From Oscillospiraceae bacterium (GTDB lineage Bacteria > Bacillota_A > Clostridia > Oscillospirales > Oscillospiraceae): 31,303 bases of DNA. The number at the start of each line of letters is the position of its first letter. Position 1 is the stretch's first letter. The stretch is taken from NCBI GenBank assembly GCA_017398105.1, contig JAFQHF010000097.1:1-31303 (forward strand), written 5' to 3'. The notes under the pieces were generated by a model. That model did not search any database and was not told the origin of the DNA. It was given only the letters and a program-made list of their open reading frames with translations. Positions 14,754 to 22,138 of the stretch are shown here, in pieces. The position numbers and the translations under genes are program-made.

Positions 14754-16082
14754 ATGAAACGCTGGAATACCCTATCAGAACGTGACTTTTTGAAGTATTT
14801 CTTCCTTTGCTTCAGCTTCAGCTTCCTGGCGGCGGCATTGTTTATGCCGGACCGGGGACAGATGCTGTCCGGTCTCTGGAAGATCCTGGGAAGCCCCACC
14901 AAGGCATCTACCAGCTTTTTCTCCATCGGCGGCTACAGCGCAACCTTCCTGAACATGGGTCTGGTGGGTATGATCTGTACGGCGTTGTATTGGATCCCCG
15001 GTGAAAAGTCCAATTCCGCTGCCACGCTGGTGACGATCCTGACCACTGGCTTTGGCTCCTGGGGCATTCACATCCTGAATATGTGGCCCACGATCCTGGG
15101 CGTGCTGCTGCACTGCCTGGTGAAGAAAGAGCCTTTGGGAAAACATACCAATGCAATGCTGTTCTCCACAGGTCTGGCTCCCTTTATTTCGGAGCTGATG
15201 GTTCGCTATCCCCATGCGCAGGTGGTGGGATTTACACCCGGCGGTGTTCTGCTGGCGGTTCTTGTGGGCGTTCTTGTGGGCTTTTTCCTGCCTGCCGGGC
15301 TGGACAATTCTCCGAAGGTGCATAAGGGCTTTGACCTGTATTCTGCCGCGCTGCCTGTGGGCATGACGGCATTTCTGATGCAGGGATGTCTGTACCGTGC
15401 CATGGGCGTGGAGATTCCGGCGGCGGTATCGGATCTGTCCGTGGCATCGCCGGAGATTACCAATACCTTCTGCGTGATCCTGTTTTCCTTGTGCGTGATC
15501 GTGGCGTTTGCCATGGGCTGCCGGCCCCGGGATTACTGGAACATGATGTATGCGGCAGTCCCGGCCACCAATTTCTCGGCGGTATACGGCAATGCGGTGT
15601 TTCTGATGAATGTGGGTCTGTATGGCTTTTTCATTCTGGGGTACTACAACTGGATCGGCGCCACCTTCAACGGTGTGACCTTCGGCGTTATGTTCTGTAT
15701 GCTGGCAACCTGTAATTCCGGCTCCCATCCGGGCAATATCTGGCTGATCACGCTGGGCTACGGACTTGCCTCCAAGCTGTTCCAGGTGCTGTCGCCTCTG
15801 ACCGGCGGTGAATTTATCCAGTATCTGAATTCCCAGTCCATCGTGGTGGGCTTGTGCTATGCCAACGGCCTGAGCCCCATTGCTGACGAGTATGGATGGG
15901 CCTATGGTCTGGTGGCGGCGATGTTCCATTTCTGTATGGTTACCACAGTGCCGGAGCTGCATGGCGGTATGTGCCTGTACAATGGCGGTTTCACCGCTGC
16001 ACTGGTGTGCCTGCTGATGCTTCCGGGTCTGGAGCGCCACTTCCGGACAAAGCATGAGCGCAGAGCGCTGAAAAGCAAATAA
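14754..16082 (+). CDS. Polytopic membrane protein, DUF1576-like, ZTP-regulated (copy 2)
   Basis: 442 residues, colinear with the preceding gene over its whole length and clearly a tandem duplicate (roughly 60% alike by eye). It keeps MPDRGQML, FLNMGLVGM, NMWPTILGV, RYPHAQVVGF, VHKGFDLYSAALPVGM, ATCNSGSHPGN and HGGMCLYNGGFTAA. Shared motifs in both copies point to functional residues, notably the SHPGN turn and the HGG..LYNGGF block. GAGGAG (14740-14745) lies before the ATG; the 66-base gap has no terminator, so both genes should share the riboswitch transcript, which ends at 16091-16124. The two proteins could act as a heterodimer or have diverged in substrate. Function not known. Confidence 0.8.
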   Translation: MKRWNTLSERDFLKYFFLCFSFSFLAAALFMPDRGQMLSGLWKILGSPTKASTSFFSIGGYSATFLNMGLVGMICTALYWIPGEKSNSAATLVTILTTGFGSWGIHILNMWPTILGVLLHCLVKKEPLGKHTNAMLFSTGLAPFISELMVRYPHAQVVGFTPGGVLLAVLVGVLVGFFLPAGLDNSPKVHKGFDLYSAALPVGMTAFLMQGCLYRAMGVEIPAAVSDLSVASPEITNTFCVILFSLCVIVAFAMGCRPRDYWNMMYAAVPATNFSAVYGNAVFLMNVGLYGFFILGYYNWIGATFNGVTFGVMFCMLATCNSGSHPGNIWLITLGYGLASKLFQVLSPLTGGEFIQYLNSQSIVVGLCYANGLSPIADEYGWAYGLVAAMFHFCMVTTVPELHGGMCLYNGGFTAALVCLLMLPGLERHFRTKHERRALKSK

Positions 16083-16090
16083 TGAAATCC

Positions 16091-16124
16091 AAAGCGGACA
16101 GTCGGTAAAAGGCTGTCCGCTTTT
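16091..16124 (+). terminator. Terminator of the ZTP-regulated operon
   Basis: AAAGCGGACAG (16091-16101) pairs with CTGTCCGCTTT (16113-16123), then further Ts, 9 bases after the stop codon. Confidence 0.88.
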
Positions 16125-16159
16125 GCCTGCACAAACCGAGAAATAGAAAAACAGTTCCT

Positions 16160-16352
16160 GTAGGGCGGCTTGCCCTCAAGCCGCCGTATCCGAACCAAAT
16201 GGCCGTTTTGCGGCGGGCTGAGGGCAGCCCGCCCTACTGGGGCATGTTCAAAGGGATACCGTACTTATGTCAGGTGACAACCACAATGATTGATTGTGAT
16301 AGGAAGAAGGAAACACATCGCGGGCGCGGATTGGAAATCCGCCCCTGCGATG
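16160..16352. repeat. REPIN-like element, third palindrome type, plus single REP
   Basis: Fills the gap before the ABC operon leader. Two palindromes point outwards: GTAG foot at 16160 with arms GGCGGCTTG/CAAGCCGCC, and arms GGCGGGCTG/CAGCCCGCC with CTAC ending at 16237. The core differs from the other elements, but the GTAG-foot layout is the same. A further single unit (GCGGATTGGAAATCCGC, 16326-16342) has decayed feet. No gene is visible in 16130-16600. Confidence 0.72.
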
Positions 16353-16440
16353 GCGTGTATCATTTGTACGTCAAACAATCCCTGATTGCTGCGGGTGGGT
16401 TTTACTAAAAATTTCCTTTGTATTTCGTGATTCTGTCAAT

Positions 16441-16590
16441 GGAAAAATGCATCCGGATGTGGTATCTTACATTCAGATCCTGACATTAAGCGGCAAGCTG
16501 CGTGAAAGGTGCGAATATGGTTTCCAGCCGCAGACCATGTCTGCGGACGTTTCCGTTGCCGTGCCTGAAAAGGTACGGTTATTTTTGTTT
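16441..16590 (+). promoter_or_regulatory. Attenuator-type leader, possible unclassified riboswitch
   Basis: CCGTGCC (16559-16565) and GGTACGG (16572-16578) form a terminator stem followed by TTATTTTTGTTTT, directly before the ribosome site of the next gene. TTGCCG (16556-16561), overlapping that stem, can instead pair with CGGCAA (16491-16496) and close a junction that contains the perfect hairpin CCGCAGAC-CAT-GTCTGCGG (16528-16546). This is the layout of a transcription-attenuating riboswitch. It does not match the TPP, cobalamin, FMN, lysine, SAM or molybdenum-cofactor consensus as I know them. The ligand is unknown, and no clear promoter was found upstream. Confidence 0.6.
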
Positions 16591-16604
16591 TGGAGGAAAA
16601 AGAT

Positions 16605-16868
16605 ATGGAAACACGGGTAGCGGTTATGAGCATCATCGTGGAAAACGGTGAGATGGTGGAAACACTCAATGGCATTCTGCATGCCTATGGGGAGTATATC
16701 ATCGGCCGGATGGGAATCCCCTACCGGAAGCGAAAGGTCAATATCATTGCCATCGCCCTGGATGCGCCCCAGAATACCATTTCCGCCCTTTCCGGAAAAA
16801 TCGGCAGCTTAAGCGGCATTTCTGTCAAGACCGCCTATTCCGGTGTGATCAGCACCGACGAAACGTGA
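16605..16868 (+). CDS. TM1266-type putative [FeFe]-hydrogenase-system regulator
   Basis: 87 residues, an ACT-like small protein. The blocks RVAVMSIIVENGEMVETLN, YGEYIIGRMGIPYR and LSGKIGSLSGISVKTAYS follow the TM1266 family, often found beside hydrogenase maturation genes and proposed, without firm proof, to be regulatory and to bind a small ligand. ATG at 16605 with TGGAGG 9-14 bases upstream; the TTG at 16590 overlaps the terminator tail and is rejected. It is the first gene after the attenuator leader and lies 11 bases from an ABC importer, so it may regulate or sense the imported compound. No hydrogenase genes are in this window. Confidence 0.82.
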   Translation: METRVAVMSIIVENGEMVETLNGILHAYGEYIIGRMGIPYRKRKVNIIAIALDAPQNTISALSGKIGSLSGISVKTAYSGVISTDET

Positions 16869-16879
16869 GGTAATTTGTT

Positions 16880-17911
16880 ATGAAAAAGCTCCGTAATGTA
16901 CTGGCCCTGCTGCTGGCTTTGCTGACCCTTACTGGCTGCGGCCAGGGCGCTCCTGCTGAAACCAGTCCTGCCGAGACCACTGCGGCTCCCACCGCAGCAG
17001 CCCAGGAGGATTCCAACGCTTCCGCACCTGTCAACGTCATGGTTCTGAACGGCACGACCGGCTTTGGTATGGCCAATCTGATGGATGCCGCTGCCAAGGG
17101 CGAAGCCGCTCAGGCGTATAACTTCACCGTGGAAACCGATGCCAGCAACATTGTGGCAGGTCTTGCCAACGGGTCCGTGGATATTGCCGCACTGCCCACA
17201 AACGCTGCTGCAACGGTCTACAACAAGACCCAGGGCAAGGTGCAGGTGCTGGCTCTGAATACCCTGGGCGTACTGTACCTGGTTACCGATGGCTCAGTGG
17301 CCGTTGAAAGCATGGCAGATCTGGCAGGTCAGACCGTCTATGCGCCTGCCCAGAATCCCAGCTTTATTTTCCAGTATCTGTGCCGGGAAAACGGTCTTGA
17401 GGATGTGACCATTGACAATACCTATGCCCAGCCTGCAGATCTGAATACTGCCGTGGCAGCCGGGGAGGTGTCCCTTGCAGTGCTGCCGGAGCCTATGGTC
17501 ACGGTGGCGAGATCCAAAAATCCGGATCTGGTGGTTGCACTGGATCTGACCGCCGAGTGGGATAAGGTGGCGCCTGCCGGTTCTCTGGTTCAGGGCTGTG
17601 TGGTCGTCCGCAAAGACTTCGTGCTGGAAAATGCTGCCGCTGTCAATACCTTCCTGGAAGAATACGGTGCATCCATTGAGGCACTGACCGCAGACATCGA
17701 GGGCACTGCCGCCAAGATCGAAGCAAACGGCATCTTTGCCAAGGCGGCTGTGGCAGCAAAGGCCATTCCCAACTGTAACGTCTGCTTCATTACCGGAGAA
17801 GAAATGCAGGCAGCCCTGTCTGAATTTTTGACCATTATGCACGCCGTTGCGCCTGCCAGCGTGGGCGGCAGTGTTCCCGGTGATGACTTCTACTGCATCC
17901 TGAACGGATGA
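16880..17911 (+). CDS. ABC importer substrate-binding lipoprotein (NMT1/SsuA-like)
   Basis: 343 residues. A lipoprotein signal is visible: basic MKKLRN, hydrophobic core, lipobox LTGC with the modified cysteine at residue 20, then an Ala/Thr/Pro-rich linker to about residue 50. The mature part has the periplasmic-binding fold type II layout of NMT1/SsuA proteins: VDIAALPTNAAATVYNK (about residues 98-114), DLAGQTVYAPAQNPSF and a later block LAVLPEPMVTVARS. Possible ligands for the family include sulfonates, nitrate, taurine and thiamine precursors; the sequence does not decide. It is followed in overlap by its permease. Neither a TPP riboswitch nor thiamine genes are nearby, which weakens a thiamine role. 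Confidence 0.88.
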   Translation: MKKLRNVLALLLALLTLTGCGQGAPAETSPAETTAAPTAAAQEDSNASAPVNVMVLNGTTGFGMANLMDAAAKGEAAQAYNFTVETDASNIVAGLANGSVDIAALPTNAAATVYNKTQGKVQVLALNTLGVLYLVTDGSVAVESMADLAGQTVYAPAQNPSFIFQYLCRENGLEDVTIDNTYAQPADLNTAVAAGEVSLAVLPEPMVTVARSKNPDLVVALDLTAEWDKVAPAGSLVQGCVVVRKDFVLENAAAVNTFLEEYGASIEALTADIEGTAAKIEANGIFAKAAVAAKAIPNCNVCFITGEEMQAALSEFLTIMHAVAPASVGGSVPGDDFYCILNG

Positions 17912-18657
17912 AGCGGGGGCCGGATTTCAAGGTAAAAAACCTGCTGGCGATCCTGTTCTGGGCGGCGGTATGGCATATTCTGGCGGTGTACGTGGACAAT
18001 TTTCTGCTCCTTCCCACGCCGCTTCAGGTGCTGGGCCGGTGCGGGCAGCTGATGGCCACAGCGGAATTCTGGCACATTACAGCAGTATCCATCGGACGAA
18101 TCCTGCTGGGTGTGCTGTGGGCCATGGTTCTGGGGCTGGGACTTGCGGTTCTGACCACGGTCAGCTCTCTGGCGAATGCCCTGGTTGCGCCGGTGATGAC
18201 GGCAGTGCAGGCTGCGCCGGTGGCCTCCTTTGCCATTCTGGTGCTGATCTGGCTGGAACGGGATGCTGTTCCGGTGCTGATCTGCGGCATGATGGTGCTT
18301 CCGGTGGTGTGGAGCAATGTCTGCACCGGTATCCGACAGACGGATGGGCAGCTTTTGGAGCTGGCAAAGGTTTATCGGCTGCCAAAAATGCGCATCCTCA
18401 GACGGATCTATGTGCCCTCGGTGCTGCCCTATTTCCGGGCGGCCTGCGGCAGCGCCCTGGGTCTGGGCTGGAAGGCGGGCATCGCGGCGGAGGTGCTGAC
18501 GGTGCCGAAGGCATCCATGGGCCGGATGATCTCGGAAGCCAAGCTGTATCTGCTGACGGAAGACCTGTTTGCCTGGACGCTGATGGTGGTTGTCCTGAGC
18601 CTTCTGCTGCAAAGACTCGTCCTTCGCCTGCTGAAGACCGGAAGATCGGAACCGTGA
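17908..18657 (+). CDS. ABC importer permease (SsuC/TauC-like)
   Basis: 249 residues, about six membrane segments, BPD_transp_1 fold. The cytoplasmic coupling (EAA) loop is visible as LLELAKVYRLPKMRILRRIY followed by VPSVLPYFRA (about residues 151-180). The ATG overlaps the stop of the binding protein (17908-17911), a sign of a fixed-ratio complex. The cognate ATPase gene is displaced 213 bases downstream by a REPIN-like element, unusual for a transporter operon. The substrate is that of the binding protein and is unknown. Confidence 0.9.
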   Translation: MKRGPDFKVKNLLAILFWAAVWHILAVYVDNFLLLPTPLQVLGRCGQLMATAEFWHITAVSIGRILLGVLWAMVLGLGLAVLTTVSSLANALVAPVMTAVQAAPVASFAILVLIWLERDAVPVLICGMMVLPVVWSNVCTGIRQTDGQLLELAKVYRLPKMRILRRIYVPSVLPYFRAACGSALGLGWKAGIAAEVLTVPKASMGRMISEAKLYLLTEDLFAWTLMVVVLSLLLQRLVLRLLKTGRSEP

Positions 18658-18659
18658 CG

Positions 18660-18841
18660 GGTAAATGATCGTTTGTCGGTCCAGGTATCAGCCAATCGTA
18701 GGGGCGGATTTTTAATCCGCCCTCCGGATACCGACAAATATACGGGGAATTATACGGCGCATGCTACGGCGGAGTTAGGGCGGATTGAAATTCCGCCCCT
18801 ACAGAATCCGTATGAACCAGTGCGCTGAATAATCATTTATC
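18660..18841. repeat. Full-length REPIN-like element inside the ABC operon
   Basis: A complete 180-base unit. Terminal repeats are TAAATGATCGTTTGTCGG on the left and AATAATCATTTATC on the right. GTAG-footed palindromes lie at 18698-18723 and 18777-18802 (CTAC end). It has the same length as the unit at 21324-21503 and differs from it at about eight positions. It separates the permease gene from the ATPase gene. Confidence 0.85.
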
Positions 18842-18870
18842 AGTGTGAACGTTTAAAGGGGGGAAGGCGA

Positions 18871-19434
18871 ATGCTGAAACTTACCAATATCTGCCACAGC
18901 TTTGGGGATAAAAAGGTGCTGGAAGGCATTGGCCTGACGCTGCTTCCGGGACAGCGGATTGCGCTCATGGGGCCCTCCGGAACGGGAAAGACCACTGTGC
19001 TGCGGATCGCTGCGGGAATCCTGAAGCCCTCCTCCGGCAGCGTGGAAAACACCTTCCGGAAGACGGCTGTGGTCTTTCAGGAGCCCAGGCTGCTGCCCTG
19101 GCGGACGGCAGCAGAGAATGTGAATCTGGTGCTGCGTGACAGCCGGGAGACGCTGGAAACAGCAAAATCCCACCTGAAACAGGTGGGATTGGCAGCGGAC
19201 TGGGACAAGTACCCGGCACAGCTCTCCGGCGGAATGCAGCAGCGGGTGGCGCTGGCGAGGGCATTGGCCGCCGGGGGGGATCTTCTTGTTCTGGATGAGC
19301 CCTTCAAGGCCATGGATGAAACGCTTCGCTATCAGGTCATTGGGACAGTGGCGCAGACAAAAGCCGCTGTCCTGCTGGTGACCCATGATGCGGAAGAAGC
19401 CAGAGCTCTGGGCTGTGAAATTGTAAAATTATAA
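18871..19434 (+). CDS. ABC importer ATPase (SsuB/TauB-like), short
   Basis: 187 residues. Walker A GPSGTGKTT (about residues 34-42), Q-loop VFQEPRLLPWRTAAENV, signature LSGGMQQRVALARALA, Walker B LLVLDEPF and H-loop LLVTHDAEEA are all intact. It is short for the SsuB/TauB group (about 240-260), mainly because it ends right after the H-loop region, so the C-terminal regulatory tail is missing. ATG at 18871 after AAAGGGGGGAAGG. It follows the importer genes but lies behind a repeat element, so transcription must pass two strong palindromes; one effect could be a lower ATPase yield. It ends at the bidirectional terminator at 19442. Confidence 0.88.
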   Translation: MLKLTNICHSFGDKKVLEGIGLTLLPGQRIALMGPSGTGKTTVLRIAAGILKPSSGSVENTFRKTAVVFQEPRLLPWRTAAENVNLVLRDSRETLETAKSHLKQVGLAADWDKYPAQLSGGMQQRVALARALAAGGDLLVLDEPFKAMDETLRYQVIGTVAQTKAAVLLVTHDAEEARALGCEIVKL

Positions 19435-19441
19435 AGAAAAA

Positions 19442-19475
19442 TGTAGGACGGGAGCAGATCCCGTCCTACATTCAT
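19442..19475. terminator. Bidirectional terminator between ABC operon and M42 peptidase
   Basis: TGTAGGACGGGA (19442-19453) and TCCCGTCCTACA (19459-19470) form a 12-bp stem, with A-rich sequence on the left and T-rich on the right. The TGTAGGACGGG foot also recalls a REP half, so it may be a co-opted repeat. Confidence 0.8.
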
Positions 19476-19480
19476 TTTTA

Positions 19481-20521
19481 TTATACGTTCAGATATCCGC
19501 ACAGCACCTTCAGGGTATTGTACACCCCGTCGATGTGGCTGCGCTCGTAGCCGTGGCTGGCGTAGACGCCGGGGCCGATGAGGCCGTGACGGATGTCGAA
19601 GCCGGCATTCAGGGTTACATCCACATCGGAAGAGTAGTGGGGGTACACATCCACCGCGTAATCCGCGTCGGTGGCCCTGGCGGCGGCGATGAGCTTGCCT
19701 ACCACCTCGTAGCTGTAAGGGCCTGCACTGTCCTTGGCGCAGATGCTCACCTGCCGCTCTGTGCAGGTCAGCCCCTCACCCACGCAGCCCATGTCCACGG
19801 AAATGGCTTCCGTCACACCGGTGGGAACAGAGGCGGCGCCGCCGTGCCCCACTTCCTCGTATACGGTGATGTGGACATAGGTGCGGCGGGGAAGGGAAAT
19901 GCGGTTGTCGGACAGGTATTTGGCAAAGCCCAGCAGCACACCCACGCTGAGCTTGTCGTCCAGGAAGCGGCTCTTTAAATAGCCGGAGGCGGTGCGGCGG
20001 GTACGGGGCTCAAAGCAGACAAAATCGCCCACCTCGATGCCCAGCTTCCGAACATCCTCTGCGCTGCGGACATCCTCATCCAGCACGATCTCGGTGGTAT
20101 CGAAATCCCGCTTGGCGGTCTTGTAGTCGGAATTGACGTGGACAGAGGCGTTGATCAGCTGCAGGGTGCCCTCGTAGATCTGCCCCTCCCGGGTATAGAT
20201 CCGGGCATTTTCCGCCTCGCCGTTTTCCGCGCGCATACCGCCGATCTTGGTAAGCTGCAGCCGTCCGTCGGGCTTGATCCGGCAGACCATGCCGCCAAGG
20301 GTGTCCACATGGGCTTCCAGGAACAGTCCGTCATTTCCATCCTCACCGCCCAGATCCACAAGGACACCGCCCTTGTTGGTGATCTTCGCGGCAAAGCCCA
20401 GGTTTTCAAAGGCTTCCTTTGTCCACCGGGCAGCTCCGGCAGTGAAGCCGGAAGGGGAATCGATGGCAAGTACTGCGGCAGCCTGTTCCCAGGCATAATC
20501 CGCGTAAGCAAAATCAATCAT
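19481..20521 (-). CDS. M42-family metalloaminopeptidase
   Basis: 346 residues. Metal and catalytic blocks of M42 (PepA/TET/FrvX type) peptidases are visible: LEAHVDTLGGMV with the first metal His/Asp (about residues 68-79), KSRFLDDKLSVG with the bridging Asp, VYEEVGHGG with the catalytic Glu pair, SVDMG, and the final metal His in YASHGYERSH. These cytosolic multimeric enzymes trim amino acids from short peptides. ATG at 20521 with AGGAGGTC upstream; the first 8 bases overlap the 3' end of the upstream ydcF-like gene, so the two form an operon. The substrate is not deducible. Confidence 0.92.
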   Translation of the reverse strand: MIDFAYADYAWEQAAAVLAIDSPSGFTAGAARWTKEAFENLGFAAKITNKGGVLVDLGGEDGNDGLFLEAHVDTLGGMVCRIKPDGRLQLTKIGGMRAENGEAENARIYTREGQIYEGTLQLINASVHVNSDYKTAKRDFDTTEIVLDEDVRSAEDVRKLGIEVGDFVCFEPRTRRTASGYLKSRFLDDKLSVGVLLGFAKYLSDNRISLPRRTYVHITVYEEVGHGGAASVPTGVTEAISVDMGCVGEGLTCTERQVSICAKDSAGPYSYEVVGKLIAAARATDADYAVDVYPHYSSDVDVTLNAGFDIRHGLIGPGVYASHGYERSHIDGVYNTLKVLCGYLNV

Positions 20522-21305
20522 ATTGACCTCCTAATAACAGGTAATGCCAGACACCGGCCACTTCCCGCATGAAGTGGTTGATTTTCTGACCCATGCGGCT
20601 TGTCCGGGCGGGGATGCCCACAAAGTCCACATCGCATTTTTTCGCAAACAGGCTTGCCCGGAACAAATGATATTCACTGGAGAGTACGCCCAGCTTTGCG
20701 GGCCGCTCTCCGGTTTTTTCTTCCACCAGATCCAGGGCGAAATTCAGGTTCTCCCAGGTGGAGGTGGCCTCCTGTTCCATCCAGATCCGCTCAGGCGCAA
20801 TGCCCAGATTCACCAGTTCCGTGAACATGGATTCGGCTTCCGTCATGGGCTCGTCATCTCCCTGACCGCCGGAAACAATGGCGATGGCATCAGGATGGGC
20901 TTCCAGGTAATCTGCTGCTGCGTAAATTCTGTCCCACAAGGACATGGAAGGCCCGGTGACCCGGACTTTTGCACCCAGCACCACCAGGTAATCCACATGC
21001 TCCAGAGGATCACCGAAGCTGGCTTTGATGATGAAGCCCTCCGTTATACCCACGATCAGCAGACCGATGATCAGGATCACCGTAAAGACCCTTGTGCTGA
21101 TACGGGCAAGCCGGGGGTATTTCATTGCGACCAGCGGCATCAGGGTATAAAACAGGATCAGCCCGATGAGGCAGATGCACACCAGGGCAGAAAAGCTGTA
21201 GCCCGGCACGCAGAATTTCAGGAAAAAGGCCAGACCGGTCAGCAAGCCGCAGCCAATCAGCGCGGCGATGCGTTTGGCGTTCAGGAAAGAGAGTAAGATT
21301 TTCAT
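20514..21305 (-). CDS. DUF218/YdcF-SanA-like membrane protein
   Basis: 263 residues. Three or four N-terminal membrane segments (about residues 10-105) are followed by a DUF218 domain: VDYLVVLGAKV, a central IAIVSGGQGDDEPMTEAESM with the family GGQG turn, then STWENLNFALDLV and GVLSSEYHLFRASLFA. YdcF/SanA/ElyC proteins act in the envelope or on nucleotide-like ligands; the precise activity is unknown. The start is ATG at 21305, directly after GGGAGGTTCC; an upstream in-frame extension runs into the repeat element and is rejected. A REPIN-like element directly adjoins the leader, and the M42 peptidase gene overlaps the 3' end. Confidence 0.88.
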   Translation of the reverse strand: MKILLSFLNAKRIAALIGCGLLTGLAFFLKFCVPGYSFSALVCICLIGLILFYTLMPLVAMKYPRLARISTRVFTVILIIGLLIVGITEGFIIKASFGDPLEHVDYLVVLGAKVRVTGPSMSLWDRIYAAADYLEAHPDAIAIVSGGQGDDEPMTEAESMFTELVNLGIAPERIWMEQEATSTWENLNFALDLVEEKTGERPAKLGVLSSEYHLFRASLFAKKCDVDFVGIPARTSRMGQKINHFMREVAGVWHYLLLGGQYD

Positions 21306-21321
21306 GGAACCTCCCGGAGGG

Positions 21322-21503
21322 GATAAATGATCGTTTGTCGGTCCAGGTATCAACCAATCGTAGGGGCGGATTTTTAATCCGCCCTCCGGATACCGACAAA
21401 TATACGGGGAATTATACGGCGCATGCTTCGGCAGGGTTAGGGCGGATTGAAAATCCGCCCCTACAGAATCCGTATGAACCAGTGCACTAAATAATAATTT
21501 ATC
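21322..21503. repeat. Full-length REPIN-like element upstream of ydcF-like gene
   Basis: Near-identical sister of the 18660 copy (equal length, about eight differences). Left end GATAAATGATCGTTTGTCGG, right end AATAATAATTTATC. Palindromes with outward feet lie at 21360-21385 and 21439-21464. The left end starts 17 bases from the ydcF-like start codon, so any native promoter lies beyond or within the element. Confidence 0.85.
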
Positions 21504-21523
21504 TTACCACATTCCGTCAAGGA

Positions 21524-21551
21524 AAACAAGCCGCCCGGGTGGGCGGCTTGT
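21524..21551 (-). terminator. Terminator of the zinc-ribbon gene
   Basis: Stem ACAAGCCGCCC/GGGCGGCTTGT with a 4-base loop (21526-21551). Read on the minus strand it is followed by TTTTCC, 16 bases beyond the stop. Confidence 0.82.
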
Positions 21552-21566
21552 AATATATTGGGAATA

Positions 21567-22109
21567 TCAGTTAAAACAACGCTTTTTTAGGTATGCACGT
21601 TCTTCTCTCATCTTTGAAATACGATGTTTTAGTACGAAGATGGAAGCGACAGTGAGGAGAATTGTAAAAATGAAAACGAAAGAAGAGAAACCGAAGCCGA
21701 GGGTAGCGTTGCAGAAAAGCATGAGTGCAACCAGAAGAACGATGCCAATAATACCCCGCTTTACAAGATTTTCTGTATTTTTTAGCTCTTCTTCAAGATT
21801 CTGAAGATTGCGGAACTTGCAACCACAGCTGCTACACATCCAGTAATTACGATGTGTGTTATTAAACTGCATGGCACTGACGCTGTTTCTCTTAGAAAAG
21901 GAATGGTTCAGAGAGGTTCCTCCTGTAACTTCTGTTTCTACAACAGGAGAAATATCGTGGGACTTGCATTCCGGACAATGCAAACGCTTGGTACCACCGG
22001 TGCGGGTGGGTTTTGTTGCAGGGACGGAGGCATGCTGATCCTGTCCGCAATTTCCGCAAAAGCGCGCGCCATCATTTAATTCTTTACCGCAGTTTTGACA
22101 AAAGCTCAT
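21567..22109 (-). CDS. Double zinc-ribbon membrane protein of unknown function
   Basis: 180 residues. A rubredoxin-like zinc ribbon at the N-terminus (CQNCG...FCGNCG, residues 4-22) and a second Cys set (CPEC about residue 45 with CSSCGCKF about residue 94) are followed by a Glu-rich helix and two membrane segments near residues 120-160; the C-terminus is basic. The topology suggests cytoplasmic metal-binding ribbons anchored to the membrane. ATG at 22109 with AAGGAG upstream; a longer extension into the promoter is rejected. It is divergent from an XRE regulator sharing a symmetric operator, so the pair looks like a self-contained regulated module. Base composition is AT-richer than the neighbours, a possible sign of transfer. 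Confidence 0.8.
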   Translation of the reverse strand: MSFCQNCGKELNDGARFCGNCGQDQHASVPATKPTRTGGTKRLHCPECKSHDISPVVETEVTGGTSLNHSFSKRNSVSAMQFNNTHRNYWMCSSCGCKFRNLQNLEEELKNTENLVKRGIIGIVLLVALMLFCNATLGFGFSSFVFIFTILLTVASIFVLKHRISKMREERAYLKKRCFN

Positions 22110-22138
22110 AATATGCGCTCTCCTTAATTGATGTCTGT

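Noticed and set aside
13374..16055. Two long minus-strand frames (398 and 426 codons), Gln/His/Gly-rich
   Set aside because: Shadows of the two DUF1576-like genes. They resemble each other only because the genes are paralogs.
16441..16590. TPP, cobalamin, FMN or molybdenum-cofactor riboswitch before the ABC operon
   Set aside because: None of the conserved cores (for example CTGAGA with ACCTGATC for TPP, or GCCACTG for cobalamin) is present; kept as an unclassified attenuator.
19442..19475. Insertion-sequence end after the ABC operon
   Set aside because: A single short hairpin without a partner or transposase; its position between convergent genes fits a bidirectional terminator.
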